NCBI GenBank assembly: GCA_963920765.1
Contig: OY987248.1
Coordinates: forward strand, 17,270,539-17,334,538
Length of the DNA stretch: 64,000 bases
Source: Ulota crispa
Lineage: Eukaryota > Streptophyta > Bryopsida > Orthotrichales > Orthotrichaceae
Reading direction: 5' to 3'
A model generated the notes under the pieces. That model had not been told where the DNA came from. It searched no databases and was given only the letters and a program-made list of their open reading frames with translations. The translations under genes and the position numbers were made by a program. Shown here in pieces: positions 57,295 to 64,000 of this stretch; within the stretch, counting starts at the first letter, position 1; every line of letters starts with the position of its first letter.

Positions 57295-58462
57295 AATTTA
57301 CAAAAACCGGCCAAAAATCGGCTAAAATTTGAACAATTTTTTTGAAAAATTTATAGTGTAAGTACATAGGCAATATCTAGTATATGCACTAGAAAAACCA
57401 ATTGGAAATGAGAAATGTAGGATTTTTGCCAAAGAAGCTCAAAATCTCCCCGCACACCACGGTCCAAGGAGTTTTTCAGCTTAACGGGTCAATATCCTAC
57501 GTTCTCTTGGGTCAATATCCTACGTTTTCTTGGGCCAACTAGTTGTTTAGAGTATACTCCCGGCTAAGCATATAGAAATAAAGAATATTCTCTTTTTTCC
57601 TCTTAGATAGTCAATTCTTTTCCTAAACTTTTGAATTCAATTCGGCAAATCTCAAAATCAAGCGGCTAGCTTGTAATCAGGCCCGATTCAAACTAGCAAC
57701 CGGCCAAGACACTAAAATCTGCACCATGTCTGATGTTTCATCCAATAGAAACTTTTCTGTATAATCGTGTGTTATCCAAGAGTGTGCCTCTATCGGACAA
57801 GTTTGGTACCACCCTTGGAGCAGGCCCCAAAACTTCACTATTTTGACCACTGACGTAGCTATATTAGTTGGTGAAGATGAATGTAAAAATACTTACAGCG
57901 GTCGAAACTCAAATTTCAACCAATCACACTCCAATATTTTTTAGGCGGGTCGCTAGTCTGAACCGGGCCTAAATGCCGGTACTCCACGTACATTGCCGCA
58001 CACTGATCCCCCTCCTTCCGGCACCTGAATCATCCACGGAATCCAGCCCGCCAGACCGCCACCCCCGTCATGCGGAAATGTCACGACTGCGACATCACCG
58101 CAACCACGCGTAGCCGCGCATCCGCGGCACTCAGCGCCCGTCACGCCCTCAATCACTCGCCTGCTCTCGATTCATCACTCCCCCCTCCTCCCTCGCCCTC
58201 GCCATCGCTCACAGCTGCTCCTCTCCCCTCACAGATCCCTCTCTCACTCACCTCTCACACCGCTTCAATCCATCCCTGCTCCACCACTACGTGCTGTCAC
58301 GATGGAACAATTGCAATCGTGCTTCAAACGCATCGGTGGCGGATAAGAACAACAAACTACTCCTGATCCCGATCCTGATACAAAACAGAAAGAATCAGCC
58401 ATCGGTACTCGATTAGCAGCTTGGATCTTGGTCGAGGACGGGAGGGAGGGAGCTAAGAGACG
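57295..58462 (+). promoter_or_regulatory. Upstream region and leader of the fimbrin gene
   Basis: 57478-58060 contains the sequence whose duplicates lie at 54893-55090 and 56696-56890, including a small internal duplication (GGTCAATATCCTACGTTTTC appears twice near 57498-57532). From about 58060 to 58300 the strand is C- and CT-rich, typical of a plant leader. An in-frame TAA lies just before the start codon. Transcription start not determined. Confidence 0.45.
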
Positions 58463-61400
58463 ATGGCCGTGAATGGCGACATGGAGAATAATAATACCAG
58501 CAGCAGCGCCTTCGTGGAAGACGAAGTGTTGCTTGCGTCGTTCTCTCCTAGCGAGCTCCGCTACCTCAAAACTCACGTAAGTGGCTCTTCTTCTTTTGTT
58601 TGGATTGATCGCTTTTGTTCGGATTGATCATTTTTCTTTTCTTTAGATTTCGAAAAATTGTTGACTTTTGTGGTTCAATTCGGTGATCCGCGGTGGCGAT
58701 GTGTGTTGGATTGAATTAGAGAGGTGATCGAAATGTTTTGTTAGGAAGCAGTATTAGTAGTAGCTCGTTGTTTGCGGGTTTCTTTAGGATTTGTGTGAAG
58801 TTCTGTGGATGTAGGAGGAAAGATAGGGTTTAGTTTTCTTTTCTTTTAGATTTCGAAAAATTGGCGACTTTTTGTCGTCCAATTCGGTGATCCGCGGTGG
58901 CGATGTGTGTTGGATTGAATTGGAGAGGTGATGGAAATGTTTTGTTAAGGAGCAGTATTAGTAGCTCGTTGTTTGCGAGTGTGTTTAGGATTGGTGTGAG
59001 GTTCTGTGGATTTTGTAGGAAGAAAGATAGGGTTTAGTTATGTTTTTATGGTGAAATGGATGCGAAATTGAGAGAATTGCAATCCTGCTGGTAACGTTGG
59101 AGCGTTTTTTTAGAGCTTAAGTCTGTTTGAAAGCTTTTTAGGAATGCTTTTTGAAAGTTTTTTGAAAGCTTGTTGTAAGGGATTGGAGATTCTTAAGGGA
59201 GAGGTAGTCTGTTGCATTCAGGTGTTGAGAGAGAAGAGATAGGGTTTACATTTTTTTTTTGAGTTAGGGCTCTTCCATTTATCTGTTGTTGTCGCGTGCA
59301 TGTTTTTGAACGTCGCATTGGCTTTATTTTTGAATTTTTTTTGTTTAGGAATTGCGGCAAGCTCGTGGTGCACTGGTCGTTGAATTGTGCTGTTTATCTT
59401 TCGCTGTATTAATGGTGTTTAATGAGCAAGCTTGTCTGATTTAGGATTCTCTGTATTTTACTGTTTTCTGTCTCTGTGTTACGCAGTTCGATTTGATGAA
59501 CTCTACGAAAACTGGAGTTGTTAGTGTGACCGAGTTGCACACCGGATTGAAATTGGTGAAGACGAACCAGACCGTGACGACAGAAGAGGTGGAAGAGATT
59601 GTTTCCAGACACGACGCGAAGAAACTAGGCGGACTTGATTTTGAAGCTTTTCTTCGAGTATGTTTTTTCCATTCTTCGCTCATTTTCCTTGCGTTTGCAG
59701 ACCGCAGCGTTCTTTAATTTCGCAGAAGTGTTAACAAAATTTTCATGCAGCTAAAAAATATGTAAACTTTCCAGTGTTAAATTTGAAAACTTTAGCTTTC
59801 CAGCAGTGTTTTCAGCCACTTGTGCTAAAAGTGAAAATCATATTTGGGATCACTTACTGACTTGTTTTTGAGAGCTGATGATGCTGGCAGAGCTCAAGTT
59901 CTTGACATAGCCGTGATTTGAGTTGCAGATGCAGTTGGAGTTACGCAAGGCAGGGCGAGGGTTCAGGCAGAGTCCATCAAAAGGAGATTCATCCTTTCTG
60001 ACAAGCACAGCTACAACACTGGTGCACACCATCAATGACTCGGAGAAGAAAGCCTATGTGGACCATATCAACATGTACCTCGAGAAGGATGCTTCGCTTC
60101 AACACGTTTTGCCTATTGACTCCGCAACGAACCAGCTCTTCGACATGATCAAGGATGGCATTATTCTTTGGTAATTCTTCTCTTTTGCTTGGACTTTGCC
60201 ATTCTTTTGGTAAATATGAGAAGATATGTTCACCGAGTACTGTTCCTTTACTGACTTTTTTTTTTGACTTTGCAGCAAATTGGTTAATGTGGCGGTTGCT
60301 GGCACTATTGATGAGAGAGCGATCAACATGAAGAAGAAGTTGAATCCGTGGGAGAGAATTGAGAATCACACTCTTTTTCTTAATTCTGCTAAAGCTATTG
60401 GTTGCTCTGTGGTTAACATTGGCACTGAGGACTTGACGTTTGGAAGGGTAAATGAGAATCTCACTACTTTGCTTATGTGTTTATGCATTTTAAATTTCCT
60501 GTATTTGCGTTGGTAAGAGGTTACAAAAAAATCTAGAACCTTACAAGGAAATATTCGGTGTGTGAGTGCAGCCGCATTTGGTGCTTGGTCTCATCAGTCA
60601 GATTGTGAAGGTATGTGCTGCACATCTGTCCTTTTATTTATATAAAATTTCCCTTTTGTAGGTTCATTAGATGGCTTTTATTTGGTAATGTGGCCTCTGG
60701 AATTGAAGACATTCATATTTAGCACTGGTTTTCACTTCTTTTTGTAGCAACAAAGAGAAACTCGACAGAAGTTTTGCTACATTTACCCACATTTGTGACT
60801 CTTCAAGACAAGGAAATGCCAACATTTTTCAAATATAGTTAAAGTGTATGTGTTGTTTGCCATCAGATACAACTACTGTCAACAGTAAATCTGAAGCAAA
60901 CTCCAGAACTCGCACAATTACTGGATGAAACCGAGGTTCGCATGCTCCCTATTTTCTTTCCATCCAGTCAAAGTTTTTTTTTTACTGCTATTGATTTGGA
61001 GCTTTTAACGATGACCTTTGATTCTGAGACCATTTGCCTAATATTTCAGCCGTTTTCATTTTTATGTTACTTAGTCGCTTATAAGTATTGTTATTTCGAA
61101 CATGGTATCAGGAATTTGAGGACCTATGGAGTATGCCAGCAGAGAAAATACTGCTACGGTGGATGAATTATCATTTAAGGAAAGCAGGCCATAAGAGAAC
61201 TGTCTCAAATTTCAGCTCTGACGTTAGGGTGAGACTCTCCAATACTAAATCCGTTTGCACCACATCTCTTTACTGGTACTCCTGCATGTTTCTCTTCTAA
61301 TGTTGGGTGATCATTGCAGCTAATTTGCACTTTTTTTGGGGGGGGATTCGTTTTCAGGATGGTATAGCATATGCACTCCTTTTGCATCAGCTGGCTCCAG

Positions 61401-63833
61401 AGTCTTGTTCACTGGAACCTTTGCAATTAGAAGATCCGTATGAAAGAGCTAAAGCTGTACTTGTTCAAGCTGACCGCATCAACTGCCGAAAGTACCTCAC
61501 TCCAAGAGACTTGGTGGAGGGCTCACCTAATCTCAACCTTGCTTTTGTAGCGCACCTCTTCCACACAAGGTTTGCTCTTTTATTTTATAGTTTCGCCTAC
61601 TAAATAGTCCCATGTAGTAATCATTTTGCAAAGGGTTATGTTTTTTTCTTTCATTCTCCTGCTTAGACGTTATAACTTGATTAGGCATTGAATTGCAGAT
61701 TTCCTACTGCTTTCATTTTTATATTATTTGTATAAATCGTTTTCAGGAATGGGTTGACACAAGACTCTTCAAGCAATGATTATGCTGAAATACTTCAAGA
61801 TGACGAGTACAAGGAAGCGTCACGTGAGGAGCGCATGTACAGAGCGTGGATCAATAGTCAAGGCACTGACACTTTCGTCACCTCCCTTTTTGAAGATGTG
61901 CGAGACGGGTATGTCCTTTTGATCAACAGTTAAACAAGAAAATGGGAAATAAGGAAAGCCTTCAGACGGCCTAGTTCTAATAAGTTCACCACGAAGCTTT
62001 TTTATACGGTTTTTATTGAAAACCGTTGTTTGAGAAGAGTCACCGCTGGTGAAATGAGCTTAATTTGTTGAATTGCTTTGTTTCCAGATGGGTGCTGTTG
62101 GAGACTTTGGACAAGGTTTCGCCAGGTTCAGTTTCATGGAGAATCACAAGCAAACCACCAATAAAGTCGCCCTTCAAGAAAGTAGAGAACTGCAACCAAG
62201 TGGTGGATATTGGAAAAAGGCTCAGATTTTCACTTGTTAACATCGCAGGATCTGATATTGTTCAGGGCAACAAAAAACTTATTTTAGGTGAGAAATTCAG
62301 AATCTTTTATCGCTTTGCAAATCTAGTTTCATTAGTTTATGTTAAATGTTTGTAGTTTAGAATCGATATACTTGCTTGGTGGACATCAGTGTTCACAAAA
62401 TGTGGCAAAAATTAGCAAAATTTCTATACTCTTTTGTTTTATAGCTGTGTCGATTTTTAGATTATTAGCACTAATAGCAATATTTGGTTGCCTTTGCAGC
62501 TTATCTTTGGCAGTTGATGCGCTTTAGCATGCTCCGGTTATTGAAAGATCTGAGATTACACGGAAGAGAAATCTCTGATGCAGATATCATTCATTGGGCT
62601 AACCTGAAAGTCAGAAATGTTGGTAAAACTACTCGAATGGAGAGCTTCAAGGTAATATACATACTTCTACTATTTTTTCTTTCTTTCTTTATTTCACATC
62701 TAAAATCTTCTGCATGTTTTGTGACTAGTGTTGCTTTTTATATGCAAATTTTCATAAAAATATATAAAAAGTTACGTTGATTTTTGCAGGACAAAAGTTT
62801 GTCATCTGGTCTGTTTTTCCTGGATCTACTGGGCGTAGTAGAGCCACGAGTAGTTAACTGGGATTTGGTGACCAATGGAGTAACAGGTAAGTTTAAACAT
62901 TATGTCAGAATTTCATGCTTTTCTTGATGTTTAAATTAAGAATTTTCTCAGTAGAGCATTTGCTAGTTCACCAAATTGTTTATTTTTTATTGTTAGGCTT
63001 TTTTTATCTGGCTACTAATTGTTCTGCATATACTGACAGATGATGATAAGCACGTCAATGCTACATATATCATCAGCATTGCTCGAAAACTGGGATGCTC
63101 CGTCTTCCTATTATGGGACGACATTGTGGAGGTAAGTACAAGTATCTACGTTTATCTTCTCTTACTTTAAAAGTACTCTAAAACCAATAGAACACCGGGT
63201 TTGCAGCCGTTTGTCCATACGTTGTACTTTATTAAAATCGTCAGCATTATCCTAAAAATTTTAAGTATAATTCAGTATCTATAGAAATTAAAATCCTACG
63301 TTTTTGAACAACAGGAGGCTTCAAACCTCCGCTGGTTTCTCACCTAAATCCAGTTTTCTCAAACACGCTGTAGAGAAAAACCCTTGTTTCTCACAGTGAT
63401 CTTCAAGATGAAAATTCTATTTTGAACTGGTGGTTTTCTTTGTCTTTTTCACCAAAGTCTCACGTTAGGGAGTTTGTATCTCTTGATGTGGTGTAATCCC
63501 TTTTGATTCTCTCATGAGAAAATCAGATCTTATTTAAGAGAAGGTTGGATTTTATCTTGCGAAAAGTTAGTTCCATAAGCGAAAATTCAACGTTGAGAGA
63601 ATTTCTGATTTCTTTTTTGTTCTTATGTTTTCTGGGTGGCTGTGCAGGTTCGGCCAAAGATGATTTTGACACTGACAGCAAGTATCATGCTATGGAGTTT
63701 AGCAAACAAGGTGATCACCAAGGCAGTCGACACCAGTCCAGCAGCAGAGAAGTGGGCAGCTGCAGTGCAGAAGATTGACGCCTCAAACAAATTGTCCAAA
63801 GTTGGAGACTCGGTGCGAACCCGTGTCATCTAA
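58463..63833 (+). CDS. Fimbrin (plastin), actin-bundling protein
   Basis: Fourteen exons: 58463-58576, 59487-59657, 59929-60170, 60276-60447, 60572-60610, 60867-60935, 61112-61228, 61358-61569, 61747-61908, 62088-62287, 62500-62651, 62790-62886, 63040-63131, 63648-63833. All introns are GT-AG and all frames join, giving 674 residues, normal for plant fimbrins. Fimbrin cross-links actin filaments into bundles through two actin-binding domains, each of two calponin-homology domains. An EF-hand-like N-terminal region (about 1-95) is followed by CH1 (about 122-236, with [20 protein letters not shown]), CH2 (about 262-371, with [20 protein letters not shown]), CH3 (about 396-498, with [18 protein letters not shown] and VENCN) and CH4 (about 515-625, with [18 protein letters not shown]). 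The EF-hand loops look degenerate, so calcium control is doubtful, as known for plant members. The C-terminal tail from about 635 is Ala/Ser/Lys-rich. Intron 1 holds a ~200 bp tandem duplication. Confidence 0.95.
58637..59039. repeat. Tandem duplication in fimbrin intron 1
   Basis: Copy 1 is about 58637-58832 and copy 2 about 58841-59039. Both run from TTTAGATTTCGAAAAATTG through CAATTCGGTGATCCGCGGTG to AAAGATAGGGTTTAG, with about 10% differences. Confidence 0.85.
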
Positions 63834-64000
63834 AACCCAAGATAAATCTCTACTTTTATTCATTATTCTCTTTTACCTTTATTTTAGTAGGTAAAACGAC
63901 ATCAATTAGGTCAATCTTAGTGATGAAATTGGGGAGTGGACGTCATTTGTATTTATTGATTTCACTGTAGAAGTCTACTTCTGTCTCCCTCTTTGAGTTG
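63834..64000 (+). other. Fimbrin 3' flank
   Basis: Presumed 3' UTR after the TAA at 63831-63833. T-rich with GATAAAT and TGTATTTATT but no classical AATAAA inside the window. Confidence 0.45.

Overview
This is a stretch of nuclear DNA from a green land plant (streptophyte). It is AT-rich, has GT-AG spliced genes, and carries plant-only protein architectures: a PORR-domain organelle RNA-binding protein, a BTB-TAZ protein, a plastid-targeted thioredoxin and a plant fimbrin. Introns are short (about 100-1030 bp) and gene density is low, about one gene per 13-16 kb. That would suit a mid-sized genome, perhaps of a non-seed plant such as a moss or other early-diverging lineage, but I cannot name the species.

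Layout. 1-1.0 kb: first coding exon of an unidentified secreted protein on the minus strand, running off the left edge. 6.5-9.4 kb: single-exon PORR (WTF1-like) gene, minus strand, with a five-copy ~285 bp tandem array abutting its stop codon. 26.3-29.6 kb: four-exon chloroplast thioredoxin-like gene, minus strand, followed upstream by a 200-N assembly gap and a long TA microsatellite. 44-48.2 kb: six-exon BTB-TAZ gene, plus strand, with a probable repeat-filled leader intron. 58.5-63.8 kb: complete 14-exon fimbrin gene, plus strand. The genes look like independent housekeeping or regulatory loci; nothing suggests an operon or gene cluster.

Almost everything else is mobile-element debris, and this is the most unusual part. 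About a dozen elements begin and end with the inverted motif CCCCTAAAKGMCC and are flanked by TTAA. An unoccupied copy of one insertion site is present elsewhere in the window and has a single TTAA. This is the signature expected of piggyBac-like non-autonomous elements. Other families are recognisable by target duplications: an 8-bp-TSD family (two copies with perfect duplications), CACTA-type elements (one of 130 bp, one of 3.3 kb carrying a 10-bp minisatellite), Stowaway-like elements, and several foldback (self-complementary) families. They are repeatedly nested inside each other, at one place four levels deep.

A second theme is local tandem duplication next to or inside genes: the 3' side of the PORR gene, the 3' side and first intron of the thioredoxin gene, the leader intron and last intron of the BTB-TAZ gene, and the first intron and upstream region of the fimbrin gene. 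No rRNA, tRNA or CRISPR feature was recognised. No transposase reading frame was found, so all the mobile elements here appear non-autonomous.
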